A DNA stretch of 64,000 nucleotides from Psococerastis gibbosa (taxonomy: Eukaryota; Arthropoda; Insecta; Psocodea; Psocidae), in NCBI GenBank assembly GCA_963971405.1, contig OZ020489.1, positions 36,923,047-36,987,046 of the forward strand, written 5' to 3'. The notes under the pieces are model-generated. The model had not been told where the DNA came from and ran no database searches. It saw only the letters and a list, made by a program, of their open reading frames with translations. Both the position numbers and the translations under genes were made by a program. Of the stretch, positions 23,401 through 33,269 are shown in pieces. How positions within the stretch are numbered: the stretch's first letter is position 1; each line of letters opens with the position of its first letter.

Positions 23401-25329
23401 GGACTTGTCCTGGTCACCTCCGAACTAATCGTGTGACTTCACTGTGTTTCCCAAGCGGCTCGGAATCCACTATAATCAGGAGGTCCCCTGTCCTATGGGC
23501 CCACCCGTGGCCTGGGACTGTGTCCAACCATACTACTACTACTACTACTAAGTCATGCTTTCGCCTGTTTCATTGCGTCAATGGTATGGTAAGATAATCT
23601 CGGCTTTTCCAATATCGCTTGTAGGTTGACATTGACAACGTATACCAGTTTGCCAATGGCCAAAAATGTATATGGAAACAATACAAATAATTTCCGAAAT
23701 CCATAGGGTCGTTGGCATTGGACAAGGGACATATGGGCCACTATAAGTAGGCCTGGGTCCATAAAAGGTTCTTCAAAATAAAAATGGTCATGGGTCTTAA
23801 AAGAGTTTTACATAGCAAGAAATGAAAAATATTACCTTCAAGTTCGTAAGAAAAGACAAATCCGTAACGTGTCCAATAGCATTATCACTGACGTCTAAGT
23901 GTTCGAGTTCCAAATTACTGTTCAAATGATCAATAATTTTGATATAATTTCCAGAAAGATTCAGGTGTTTTAAAAATTTTACATTTTTCAAACCTTCGAT
24001 GCAAACTATTGAATTTTTGGAAAGATCCAGACTGCACAGGTTTGCGAGATGGGGTAAGCTTGACATGCGTCGAATCCGGTTTTTAACAACAGAAAGCTAA
24101 AAATGTAAAACAATGTGATTGCTATGAACACACGTTGGGTTGACTTTAAAGTGCACTCGGAGATTCAAGCAAGCAAGTATTGTCGCCCAATGGATATCGC
24201 CATTTGACAATTAGCCCATCATACTATTACTATTTGTCTAACATGCCTCAAGCACACGCCTAGACAGTTCTTTCAGTATGATATTTATTTTCAGCATTTC
24301 GATACACATACTACAATCAATGCAGGAGCTCGAACGTACCAAGAGCTATAGAAGAAGGGACAAAGAGACCTGGATGATGGTGTGCAGGGCGTTGCTGCTA
24401 ACCAATCGTTGAGATTGTGGCCTCAGAAGCTGCCTGCAATCACCATTCCATCCACGGTTAAGAGTTAGCTTGAATTGCCATTATGGGATATTTCTTTTTT
24501 CCAGTTCTAATTATGTGAGGGTACCGCCGAATCATACTCTACAAAGGCTGAGCTTTATCCAACTTGCCATTTCTTAAAATTATGCTTCGGACGTTAGGTA
24601 CTCAAGACAGCAAGTTGCCCTGTTGCTGCTGCTTGAGAATAAATCTTCAGATAGACTAGGGCTAGGCTATAATTACAACGGTTTTCAAGGTCGAAGTTCT
24701 TTCTTGACAGCTGATGGGTTGTGGTCGATCTGAACTTCAAAATGTTTCGTCAACTGCTATTTAGACATCTTCAATGGCACTTCGTGGTCTTCGAATATTG
24801 TATCTCCCTCTGAGACTCAGTCGCAAAGAGCCTAGTTATGACACTAGGCTTGCTAATACTGTGTAGGTAGGGTGACCACAAACTTTAGCACATTCTTGAA
24901 GAAAATGCTACTTACTAAATGAATTGTCCATTTAAGATGGGAACAACCTTCTTGTAACGTGTGTTTTACATCTGATCTAATTTTTTTAAAGAAATATTGG
25001 GCACAAGTCAACTAATACCTGTACCCGATAGACGTGAACTATTCTCACTTCCACTATATTGTAGGAGCAACATAAAAATATTGACTACATACCGATTTAA
25101 GGGATTGGATGAGGCCAATGCTTTCGAGTCCTGATAGTTCATTCTCATCCAAAATTAATGTTTCAATATCATCGTCATCCCGCCAATTGTGGTCTATTAG
25201 CTTTAACGACTTTCTTGACAGATCAATAGTGTCTAAAAAATATATATTATTAATAAGTTAACTTACATTACGTACGTTTCAAAAATATGGGACTAACCAT
25301 TTTTAATACATACCCAGTGAAGTATTCAT
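11440..25329 (-). CDS. CEP97: CEP97, centriole distal-end capping protein (complete, 10 coding exons)
   Basis: CEP97 recruits CP110 to cap centrioles and restrains cilium formation. Exons in order: 25329-25314, 25232-25093, 24096-23836, 22387-22191, 18847-18764, 17592-17393, 16554-16378, 15286-15020, 14059-13699, 11734-11440. All junctions are GT/AG and in phase; the sum is 1998 nt or 665 residues (human about 865). Seen: leucine-rich repeats over about residues 5-200 (LDLSKNSIVCIEGLKNVKFL; LEVLTLSDNSIADL), the LRR cap YRPFLKIWCLNLSVIDG near 208-225, the family signature LKSEWLYSQGRGRRFRPG near 234-251, a Ser/Pro-rich linker, an IQ calmodulin-binding motif AALCIQRRWRGYRVRN near 530-545, and a helical C-terminus. 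The start codon is in a 16-nt exon supported by phase. Stop at 11440. Confidence 0.93.
11765..11905 (+). repeat. Family E dispersed repeat, copy 1
   Basis: In CEP97 intron 9. TTAAGTCATGCTTATGCCTG, GGTAAGCTTGTCTCAGC and CAATGTCCAAAAAT recur at 23290-23770 and, reversed, at 54318-54480 and 22935-23095. Confidence 0.5.
12380..12900 (+). repeat. Imperfect tandem repeat, about 110-120 bp units
   Basis: In CEP97 intron 9. About four diverged units repeat CCCGGAGAAAAAAT, then ACCCAAATTAGTGAGGTTTT, then CTGGAGAAAGGGG and a G/C run. A related GC-run stretch lies at 42040-42300. Confidence 0.6.
14283..14440. mobile_element. tRNA-derived SINE (S1), head-to-tail inverted pieces
   Basis: The minus strand has a tRNA-like segment, GACGCCCCGGTTAGGCGTAG with B box GGTTCGAATCTC. 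The plus-strand tail TTTTTTCCATATCCTCTAAT follows directly, and its reverse complement opens the feature, so the DNA folds into a hairpin. The tail continues TTATAACGAGGAGGTTACCT. Confidence 0.65.
15544..15665 (-). repeat. Family D dispersed repeat
   Basis: In a CEP97 intron. Read on the minus strand it has CCACTGAAGATG, then GACGAAACGTTAGG, then a CAGAGCGACCACGGCCTATC segment. The same three blocks in the same order occur at 32090-32275. Family unidentified. Confidence 0.6.
15840..16320. other. CEP97 intron 7 segment, not recognised
   Basis: The minus strand is open for 106 codons at 15969-16289, with no motif I can place. It is not part of CEP97, whose exons 7 and 8 join in phase across it. 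It may be an old repeat. Confidence 0.35.
16612..16715 (-). mobile_element. tRNA-derived SINE (S2 relative), head only
   Basis: On the minus strand: TAGTGGTACGGACACTGACT, TTTCACCCGAAAGG, and B box GTTGGTTCGAGTACC. In CEP97 intron 6, opposite in strand to the two S2 copies below. Confidence 0.6.
17880..18150 (+). mobile_element. tRNA-derived SINE (S3)
   Basis: GGCAGTGGTCGAGTGGTTAG (A-box region) and GGTAGTTTGAATCCTC (B box), followed by a body with CTGATGATGGGCG and CCCGAAACGTCACC. In CEP97 intron 5. One copy seen. Confidence 0.6.
18285..18480 (+). mobile_element. tRNA-derived SINE (S2), copy 1
   Basis: In CEP97 intron 5. Head ACTCCCGACTGTCACCCGAT, B box GTTGGTTCGAGTCCC, body CATTTTCTGGCCATGCTTCG, GGGTCCCGGGCCTTCCAGT and GGGCTTTATAGC. 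It matches 55930-56125 along its length. Confidence 0.7.
18935..19120 (+). repeat. SINE-like family S4, copy 2
   Basis: In a CEP97 intron. Shares GCTCGTACTTGTGCGAGTCT, CTGAAGAGGTAAT and ATATTCATTAAATT with the other S4 copies; its head is diverged. Confidence 0.5.
19296..19957. mobile_element. Large foldback element with a smaller foldback inside
   Basis: Outer ends: TTAGGCGGGTATTCCACATA at the left and TATGTGGAATACCCGCCTTA at the right. Inside, 19578-19725 is a separate near-perfect palindrome with its own TTAGGGGGGTATTCCACATA end. The central part shares ACAAACTAAAATTAAAAAAT and ATGGCGTCATG with the MITE family at 20431, 21686 and 41505. In CEP97 intron 4. Confidence 0.8.
20431..20818. mobile_element. 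Composite foldback MITE, family A, copy 1
   Basis: Outer arms: ATTCCACCGACCGGCTAGGG at the left, CCCTAGCCGGTCGGTGGAAT at the right. Inner arms start TTAGGCGGGGTTTCCACC at about 20500. Core TCACAAACAAACAAACTAAA. In CEP97 intron 4; about 388 bp. Confidence 0.8.
20895..21362 (+). mobile_element. LINE 3' end with (TAA)n tail
   Basis: Encodes TAALVTGHGLFRAHMAKLGH, CRHCNESDETAEHVVGHYP and a stop at 21243. This matches the region after RNase H in I/R1-like LINEs, with the Cys/His cluster. A non-coding stretch follows, then an AATAATAATAAT tail. 5' part absent. Confidence 0.7.
21686..22066. mobile_element. Composite foldback MITE, family A, copy 2
   Basis: Ends TAAGGCGCCCATTCCACCG and CGGTGGAATGGGCGCCTTA form a clean inverted repeat. 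The inner pair begins TTAGGTGGCGTTTCCACC at about 21757. The core is in the opposite orientation to copy 1. It lies about 125 bp downstream of CEP97 exon 4. Confidence 0.8.
22404..22485 (-). mobile_element. LINE 3' tip with (TAAG)n tail next to CEP97 exon 4
   Basis: The minus strand encodes RYWSARHQMADMPRVGVG and a stop, then TAAGTAAGTAAGG. It is the same C-terminal ending as the LINE at 43424-45818. The tail ends about 16 bp before the CEP97 exon 4 acceptor. Confidence 0.7.
22935..23095 (-). repeat. Family E dispersed repeat, copy 2
   Basis: In CEP97 intron 3, reversed. Shares the TTGTAGCCTG and TTGGCA/GACAAT blocks with the other copies; diverged. Confidence 0.4.
23285..23770 (+). repeat. 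Family E dispersed repeat split by a SINE
   Basis: The copy begins GGTTAAGTCATGCTT at 23288, is interrupted by the SINE-like element at 23302-23549, and resumes at 23550 with the duplicated AAGTCATGCTT followed by TCGCCTGTTTCATTGCGTCA and TTGCCAATGGCCAAAAATG. Confidence 0.65.
23302..23549 (+). mobile_element. SINE-like element with (ACT)n tail and 11-bp target duplication
   Basis: 248 bp. Starts AAGCCGGCCGCCTTACCAAG, contains GGTAGGACTTGTCCTGGTCA and GGCCTGGGACTGTGTCCAAC, and ends with ACTACTACTACT. AAGTCATGCTT precedes (23291-23301) and follows (23550-23560). The same element is at 60433-60677. No protein frame. Head origin unclear. Confidence 0.85.
24690..24815 (-). repeat. Family D dispersed repeat, diverged copy
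   Basis: On the minus strand it carries CCATTGAAGATG, TTGACGAAACATT and GATCGACCACAACCCAT. It is older and more diverged than the copies at 15544 and 32090. Confidence 0.5.
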
Positions 25330-25646
25330 TGCAATTAGATATGAAAAGATCTCATTATTTTTAAAATAATTATAAAAAATTATATTTGACAGCGAAATGA
25401 GCAGTTTGTTTACTAATAATTGCTATTTTCGGGGGAAATTTCATTTTAAGAGTTGGCGACTTGCGCATTTGCAAGCCACAAAATGGAAACTACTTTGTTG
25501 TTAAACAAAAATTTACTCTTTTAAAAGAAATTGACATTTTACAACGCGTGGATAATTCATTTTGAATTACTTCTGTTCGATTCGTGGTAGAGTGTTTAAC
25601 TAGCTAATTAGCTACTACCTTCTATTACTCTTCTGGCAACATCAAC
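25330..25646. promoter_or_regulatory. Shared divergent promoter interval, CEP97 / POLR3C
   Basis: 317 bp between the two start codons, AT-rich, no repeat seen. It must hold both promoters and 5' UTRs. Coordinated control is inference. Confidence 0.55.
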
Positions 25647-28600
25647 ATGTCCAGCATTTGCGGCAAGCTGTGCTTCAGTATCGTTAAAGAGCATTTTGGC
25701 GAATCAGTTGAGCTTGTTGCAAATGATTTATTTCGTTACGGCCAAAAACCCCTACGTCTTATTTGCTTAGGCACGGAAATAAGCAGAAAATCGGTAAGAA
25801 ATATAAAAATAATTTTAGTATCGGCTTCGGTGGCCAATTAGTGGCGTGCTTGTACTTGTGCGAGTCTCAATACACCTTGCTATCTGAGATATGTCCACTA
25901 ACTGGACAGAAGTACCTCAAGGTTACTTTGTTAGGCGACTGAAGAGTTCAATCGGACATATTCATTAAAGTTTGCATGCGATTAAACTTTTTAGTTAAAC
26001 ATAAAAAATGGGTTATGCTAATTTGGTTTATTTACGCCTGTTATAATGCTGGATCAATGTCTCAGTTTATCCACGGTCCCTTGCAGCCGGTATGGATTGA
26101 CATCGAGGCCGGGTACCTGTATATACCATCGTACAAGTTCAAGTTCAAAACAGGTTAGCCATTGTTAACTGAGATAACATATTATTTCATAATAAATTTC
26201 CTATGCTGTACAATAATGTCTGAAAAATCAATGAGTTCACTGTCACTATGCTTACTATCTGTCAATAATTCAATAATTCTTTTGAATAAGAGATTATCGT
26301 CGTCGAGAACACAAATTAATGATATGTGAAGTGTTTAAGTTTGGACTCAGTGCCTTTTAAACGATGTTATTGTTCAAACACTTTTGCCCCCCATATTTAT
26401 TTATTATAATTGTATTAGGACGCAAGATGACTGTGCTCAATGTCTGATTATTATTGTTATAATAATACGTAACAAAGTTGGGCACATACACTTTGACTGA
26501 TTGCTCTCAGGTTCGACAATCTCTGTGTGTCCTGATACAGCATGGATTCGTAACGTTCTCAGTCGGGAAGTCGCCTGAGTCCGCGGAGTATCGCTTGCAT
26601 CCTGATAGAGTTCTGTTATTGCTTCGTTACCCCAAGTAAGTTTTTACGACTCATAATTAATTAATATCGATAATACTGTCTCCTCGCCAGGCTACACAAA
26701 TCAGTTTAAATCATTCCTGCTAATAAGCTGGCTAACTGTGCATCTGGCAGCCCTATTATGGCGATTTGAATGAACATAATACTGGGGTTTATTCACTTGT
26801 TTTAAAGAAAAGAGTGCAAGATGCGCGGGAAATTCAAATTGATAAACTAATCCTCGGCTAAATTTTTGGTGCGTTTTCAATTTTTTCTCCCTTAGGTGTA
26901 GACACATTAATTAATATTATTTTTATATTTCAAAATTCTAGCAGTACAATACTGTATTTTATTCTTTATTTCCTTCAATTATAAAAAAAAAAATCAACCA
27001 TTCTCTTGTATTCCACTGATTTTTTTTTTCTTCAATTTGAGGCCACTGACAAGATGGTACACGTCATTTTCAGATACTTAATTACTTCACTTAACTTACA
27101 TGGAAAGGAAGCAGAAGTAATGATTGACGAGTTGTTACGCCACGGCAGCTGCTCTCTCTCCGAAGTAATCATCAGAGCTTGCTCCAAATTGAGTGGCAGC
27201 CGGGAGCTTGACAACGCCTTAGTTATTCGACTGCGAGACCTTTTTGAAGTGCTGGTCAATAAGCAGTATATTCAGCGGTGTCCGTCGCCGCCAGAGGAAG
27301 GCCAGCCTGTACCTGTAATGTTTGGTGACCACCTGAACAGGTTTTCTCCGCCTAAATCCGATTTATCGTCCCTATTGGCCTGTGCTACAAATGGAAAGTG
27401 GGACCGGAAAGATCCGGTCGTCTGGGCTGTTAATCACTATCGATTCCAACAAGATATGAGGTAGGCCTGCTAATACACTGTAATACCTGTATTTTTTAAG
27501 TTGCGAATTTCAGGTCAATTATTCGTATAACAGACAACATCCTCTTGGAGCAAGTAAGACTAGCCAAAACTCTGACTGGACCCCAGCAAATGGGACTAAG
27601 ACTATACAATAAATTACCAAGTTCCCTGAAAGGCCAAAATCTCACAGAGTTCTGGAGGTACTGCTCCAGCGGTGTTGTCCTTACTCCGTGAGTGAGTTTA
27701 TGGGGTTTTATTACAATTAAAATATCGTATTTCGGTGAGATATATCGTAGAACGATATAAGTAGATAAAGATATAACGTAGAGGTGGCAACCTTAGTTCT
27801 AGCTCAGAGCCTCACCAATGTTGTTTTGTTTATATTTTGCAACTTAATTATTTTGTCGAGTAGTTTGCTTTATGATGAGGTCGAGCTGCGTCCATGGATT
27901 GCATGGATGGAGATAAAATGACAATACACGATTGATTGATTGATTCAGGCACAATATCCATAACTTTCGGTTTCTTCAGGTTAAGGCCAGATCCCACCAT
28001 CGCTTGGAAATTCCCTGCATCTTCTAATGCTTGGCAGTACCGTGATGTATTACTTACCGAGCGTTTTTAGTGGCACAATGTCTAGTCTCCACAATAACCA
28101 TAAAATATAATATATATATATATATATGTAACTATTGGCTAAGTATTGCCGTAATCGTGTAAGCGTAAATGTAAAAAAAACTTAGCCTAGTTATGTACTT
28201 GCAAACATAAAAAAAGGAAATTATAGATGTATAATGACAAACAAGTGAACAATTCTTCTGGCAGGGCTGACAACAAAATCGCTGGCGCACAAGTTCTGGG
28301 CACTTGACCTTGCAGTCGCTGATTGCCTGCACCGCGGATCTCTCTGGTTTGAGTCTCCATCTTTGTTTTCAGAGACGAACTCCTAGTTAATGCAATGACA
28401 AGACGTATTTCAAAGACTGCTGGCGAAATTCTGTCGCATCTTCTTCGACAAGCCTACTTGATTTCACCACCCAATGCACCTCAGTCAAGTCCTGTTTTAA
28501 TTTCGCAATTTCGGGATCATTGTAAGAAAGCTAAAATGGATGTCAGAAATCTCGATGATAATTTAGCGGTTATGGGTAAGTAATACATTGCTGTATTATA

Positions 28601-31600
28601 TGATATAAATAAAACTGGCGTTAAATTAACTTTAGTTGAAGAAGCAACTTCCTCGTTATAACTGAAGTTATAGGATATGGAAAAAACTTGACTTGGGGGG
28701 ATTTGAACCCACGATCTACGCCATACTGAGGCGTCGTCTTAGCCGCTTACTCGTTGTGGGTAAGTGTTAAGCTAACTCGTTGAGTAGTACACTAATAAAG
28801 CCCGAATTTTCCCCTTTCAAATACGTTGTAATTGTTATGTTATAATATCTTACTAAGGTCTAAAAACCGTTATTAACATAGTTTTACTGTATTTGTATTT
28901 CTCGGACTTATAGTGGATGATGCATGTGGATTTATCAGTCGAGATGACTTCACTAATGGATCATACATAATTCAAATGCAGCACGCTGTGGAGGAACTGA
29001 CGTGGAGTGTGCTGGCCAACGCTGTGGAGGTCAGATATAGTCCTAACGCCGCAAGAATATTTAGGTAGGTGTAGGCCATAGAAATATATTCACTGAAATG
29101 GCGGGAGATATTTAATAGGTTTAATAATAAATATGTTAGTAGGTTAAATTAATTTAATTTTATTGGTGCTCACAATATAGCTCGTGTTCCGTATTTTTGC
29201 TTTCTTATTTATAGTAGGGGAGCCCAAGCGGGGATTTCGGGATTTACTCGAGCGCGTCAGATTAAGGTATGGCAAGTTCATTACATACTAAGTAGTGTAT
29301 ATTTCACTAATCTGACCATTTGAGTGTGACCTAAAGAAACTGGAGGACTTTAAAGATGTGCAGCTGCGTGATGCCTATATTTCTCACTGCCTCCCCACTT
29401 TGAGTTCTGTTGCCATGACGCCATGATATTATTTACAGCGTATTTCCAATTTTTGAAAATCTGATGACGCTTACTCCACCGCTGAAGAAGTATACATTAT
29501 ATAACTTTTTTTCTTTTTATCATCTATGCTTTGCTATCTAGTAGGTCTCTATGACGATCGAGTAAATCCCGATTTAGCATCGCGGGCCCCCCTACTATTA
29601 TAGGTATTAAAAGGAAAGCTTCGTGAAGTCTGAAATTTCAGTGGGTTTACACATTTTTAAATCTTAGGAACCCCAAAAAGTGGGTTTTACGAAATGTCTG
29701 TCTGTTCGTCGATTTGTAGACAAACTACTCGGTTGACCATTTTATTTTTATTTTGGGCTCACTTAAACAGAACAAAACCCAGTAGGTCGTTTGCCTCTAG
29801 ATAGTTAACTTCTGAGGACAAGAAAAAAAAGACTCAATTGTCATGAAAAACTGCTAAAAAATAATTTTCCTGTGGAGCCTTTCTATCGATGCTTTCGAAC
29901 ATCTGCAGCCTGATCGAGGCGATTATAGTACCGGTATTTATTTAATCCCCTGGTAGTAAAAATGTAAACAAGATAATTATATAATGGAAAGTGCTATTCA
30001 AAATTTGTTTGTTTACAGTTATAATCCTAGGGTATTTATTTAACCCCGGTATTATAATCCCCTCGATCAGGCTGCAGGTATGTTTCAGACGTTAAATAGA
30101 GTAACATAACCGATCTGGTAGTTTTCCCAAGCACACTTTAGGTAGGTTTTGAACAAAAAAATTACAAAGTATGTTTAATTCAAGTCTTACCCAATGCATT
30201 GCGTACGGTACCTTACCATTTTTATTGTGTTGCAATATATTGGTCTGGCCGTTCTGAAGTTAAAGAACCGGTACGAGTGTACGTGCTTTCCAATGTATCA
30301 ATTAGTATAGGTACCGAGATAAATAATATGAGTAGTTCCGTGGTAAACAATTGTCCTGGGGTTCGATTTCAGTTGCCTCGTTCGTCCCTATCCCATAGCA
30401 CTGAATGGATGACTCTATTGTCTAGAACAGACATGCCAATATATTACAGCCCAGTAATAATGGCAGGGTATTCAATTTATTGGCGCATGAATTATCCAAA
30501 TTTAAAAAAAATACATACTGTATATATTCAACACCAAAAATCTGCTTCGGAAAGCAACCCATTCGATTTTGTTACATTATTTAACACTGTTTCCTCATCT
30601 CGTATTTCCAGCTATCCGCCTAAGGCCTTTACTTCATCTGTTCTATTCCTATTATTTTCAGATTGATACGAGCACAAGAGTATATAGAACAAGATGAAAT
30701 CCAAAAACGCGCCATGCTGCCGGATAAAGAATGTAAGCGGCTTACGTATTGTCTGATTCAAAATGGCTGGATTCAGCAGCAGGAGCTGAAGAAAGGGGTA
30801 CAGAAAAGTGGGCCGACCAAGACATTTTATTTATTCTGCATTGATTTAAATCAGGTAACCTCGTCTAGAGCTGAAGTTATTTTATAATATATGATGCTGA
30901 ATTTTCGGAATGCGCGTCATTGGCGGTATCCATTAATTTTCACTGTGTCAGCTATGAGTAGTTGTAGATCTACATCTTCAAGTAGGAAATCTGTAGTGAA
31001 CTGAGCTGGTGAATAAGCAGTCCCTGACCATGCAGAGGTTTAATCGGAGGTTGTGGTGGCAACTTGTGGTGCAGGCTTATCTAGAAGACATGCAAGGTAG
31101 CCCGAGGATGGCTATGTGTCGTGGAGAATAGTTGCCGCTACTAAATAAGCTACCACTACTAGGGCACTCTTTTGTCCTGGGGTTGGGTAACTGGCCACGA
31201 AGACGTAAGAACTCACTGAAGAGTCATAGCCATAAGGATGCAGAAAGCAACGGGAAACCACTGCATTACAATTCCCTGGTACAGTCATCATGACTAATTA
31301 CATTCGATTCAACCTATATATACATACTTGAATTCCTTTTGGGGAGTCCGAAGTAGGGTATCTATCTGTTTACAATTGTCATGATGATCGATAGTAAAGG
31401 CATTCAAAGATGAAGAAGAACTGGTAACTTGATGCCCCGGCGAGGCAGAGGTTGTGAGTTCAAAACCCTCCATGTATAGATTTATCTTGATTCTATAATT
31501 TCTGTAAATCGTTAAGTTCACATTGCAAACTGATGTTAGCGTTTATTGTAATTTCGAAAACTAAGTACAGATTTGCTTGTATTTTCTCAAAATGTTGAAA

Positions 31601-32424
31601 TGAGGTTGGAATAAGTGATTATTTACTTTACTTATTTCAGGTAGTACGAATGTATATTGAAGCTTGTTACAAGGGATTGTATAATTGCACTGCCAGAAGA
31701 GACCACGAGTATTCTCAGAACACTACTTTATTGAACAAGAAACATCGGATTGATGCTATTGTCTACCACATGGAACTCAAGAGTGCCCCAAAAGAAGAAA
31801 TTGACGATGTATGATAAAACGCTTAATTATTACAATACTATAGTATAGTATTTAAATTTTAGTAAATATAATTGCACATTAGATTGTAGCTATAAAAATA
31901 TCTCATTCCTAAAGAAAGAATTTTCCTCTACATTTTGTATTAAGAGTTCTCCAAAATAAGAAATTGACGATGAAAGATAATAATTGTATAAAATATTATA
32001 ATACTACAATAGTATTTAAAAGACAATCAGAGAGCACAATCCTTTCTGCTTGGTATACGTATATCAGTGCACATTGCCCAAACCATTGCTGCTGAGCCTC
32101 CGCAATGCAATCTTAAAAGTTTACGCAGTTCCACTGAAGATGACGGCCGCAGATGTTGACGAAACGTTTGTATGTACGCTTTCAGAACGACCACAGCCTA
32201 CCATCACGGCTTCTTACGCTTCCTTTCGTAACTCTAGCCGTGAATGCCTTTGTAATTATATTTATTGCTTCTTTCAGGTAAAAGATTTGTTAACGCCTCC
32301 TGAAGTTGCACTGCTTGATAAAATTCAGGCGACCCTTGACAAACTTCACCAAGCTGAGCTAGAAATTGATAGTACACTATTTGTTCTTCAACTGTACCTC
32401 GAGTTTAAGGGTAAGCCTACATAG
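25647..32424 (+). CDS. POLR3C: RNA polymerase III subunit RPC3 (complete, 8 exons)
   Basis: RPC3 is part of the RPC3-RPC6-RPC7 subcomplex that helps RNA polymerase III open promoters. Exons: 25647-25793, 26511-26635, 27074-27460, 28373-28575, 28914-29064, 30662-30854, 31641-31808, 32278-32424. Phases agree; total 1521 nt, 506 residues (human 534). Seen: the N-terminal winged helix start CFSIVKEHFGESVELVANDL, ALCVL-type helix as RQSLCVLIQHGFVTFSVG, LLLLRYPK, the step to YLITSLNLHGKEAEVMIDEL across a junction set by phase, VQRCP-like YIQRCP, ARIFR, the conserved block IEQDEIQKRAMLPDKE, the TKTFYLFCIDLNQ strand, and a C-terminal coiled coil ending YLEFKGKPT. Repeats occupy introns 1, 3, 4, 5 and 7. 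Very likely functional. Confidence 0.95.
25826..26010 (+). repeat. SINE-like family S4, copy 3
   Basis: In POLR3C intron 1. Begins GCTTCGGTGGCC, has GTGCTTGTACTTGTGCGAGT and ends ATATTCATTAAAGTTTGC. Confidence 0.55.
27540..27960 (+). mobile_element. LINE remnant with (GATT)n tail in POLR3C intron 3
   Basis: Encodes KTLTGPQQMGLRLYNKLPSS, a typical C-terminal piece of RTE/CR1-like reverse transcriptases, then non-coding sequence to a GATTGATTGATTGATT tail. A second tail of the same sort ends at 52768. Confidence 0.6.
28627..28800 (-). mobile_element. tRNA-derived SINE (S1), near-complete copy
   Basis: In POLR3C intron 4. On the minus strand: AAGCGGCTAAGACGACGCCT (A-box side), GTGGGTTCAAATCCCCCCAA (B box), then TTTTTTCCATATCCTATAAC and the tail TTATAACGAGGAAGTTGCTT. 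Confidence 0.7.
29605..30280 (+). repeat. Family C dispersed repeat carrying a nested MITE
   Basis: In POLR3C intron 5. Starts AAGGAAAGCTTCGTGAAGTC, then TTTTACGAAATGTCTGTCTG, and ends near GTGCTTTCCAATGTATC. Compared with 5995-6715, it is interrupted after the TTTCTATCGATG block by the MITE at 29903-30077. Confidence 0.7.
29903..30077. mobile_element. 175-bp MITE, CTGCAGCCTGATCGAGGCG ends, copy 1
   Basis: Ends CTGCAGCCTGATCGAGGCGA and CCTCGATCAGGCTGCAG, then inner GGTATTTATTTAATCCCC paired with the reversed GGGTATTTATTTAACCCC. Nested in family C in POLR3C intron 5. Confidence 0.8.
31020..31310 (+). repeat. Probable dispersed repeat in POLR3C intron 6
   Basis: Contains AAAGCAACGGGAAACCACTG and CCTGGTACAGTCATCATGAC, which look like a conserved repeat end I have seen in arthropod DNA. 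No second copy is present here, so the assignment is weak. Confidence 0.35.
32090..32275 (+). repeat. Family D dispersed repeat
   Basis: In POLR3C intron 7, ending just before the exon 8 acceptor. Blocks in order: GTTCCACTGAAGATGACGGC, GACGAAACGTTTG, CAGAACGACCACAGCCTA and GTGAATGCCTTTGTAATTATA. It is the most complete of the four copies seen. Confidence 0.6.
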
Positions 32425-32569
32425 AATTACTTATTTTAGTAATATTATATAATAATATATTGTTTTTAATTGTTAAAATTCGATTGTCTTTTGCTTTAGC
32501 AGTCCTATCATGATTAAGGGTAGTGGATAATAAAAGTTAATTGTTTATTGCTTTACAATCTATGCGTTA

Positions 32570-32715
32570 GTATACGGAAAGATTTCAACGGAATGGCTAG
32601 TTTTGAGTCCCCAGGACTCTTTACAAGGTTTCTACAAAATGTCTACTCGGTGGATATCGATTAATTTCGGCATGCAAGCTTTGTTCACAAAAATCATGTC
32701 TCGGGACATTTTTCT
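32570..32715 (+). repeat. Family C dispersed repeat, fragment
   Basis: Downstream of POLR3C. Shares GGAAAGATTTCAACGGA, ACTCGGTGGATATCGA and CACAAAAATCATGTCTCGGG with the other family C copies; only the first part is present. Confidence 0.55.
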
Positions 32716-32894
32716 CAAAAAAGTCCAAAAATTATATAATGATTGGAATGCCACAAGGAATGCATGACATAAAGTAATTGCTGTCTATTCATGTTAAAAG
32801 ACGCTACAGTATTTATTATTAGTGCTTATTAATAAATTATTATTACATTATGATAAGCTAAAACACAATATATCCTGCACGGTGGTTTTCTGGT

Positions 32895-33105
32895 AATCGA
32901 CTGGTGTGTTAGAAGACCTATCGGCAGACCGAGGACAACTCTTGAGGAAAGGATTGAACAACTCGCCAGAGCAAGAGGGAAAACAATGGGCGAGCTCAAG
33001 GTGTTAACGTCCGACCGGGGCGAGTTCAGGAAATGGGTTCGAGGTGACCCCCCCCCCCACGCTGCGCACGCGGCACTAACGGGGAAGAAGAAGAAGAAGA
33101 CTGGT
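32895..33105 (+). mobile_element. LINE 3' end with (AAG)n tail
   Basis: Encodes RPIGRPRTTLEERIEQLAR, GKTMGELKVLTSDRGEFRKW, then an AAGAAGAAGAAGAAG tail. The GRPR..W layout is that of LINE C-termini. Between POLR3C and ANK-A. Confidence 0.55.
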
Positions 33106-33269
33106 GTGTCGCCCAAGGCTACCTGTTAGAACGACAGCTACGGCAAAATTACACCGATTGATAAAAAAAAACGCCATGTGTTCCCGAGCTAGAAGTCAAC
33201 AAAGTTACTTACAGTGCATTGTATGTTCATTTAATTTTACAACGTCTCTTTACCTAAACCCAAACAATT

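Noticed and set aside
30199-30666. 155-codon plus-strand frame in POLR3C intron 5
   Set aside because: It begins in the family C repeat, runs through intron DNA and ends at the exon 6 border; no domain seen.
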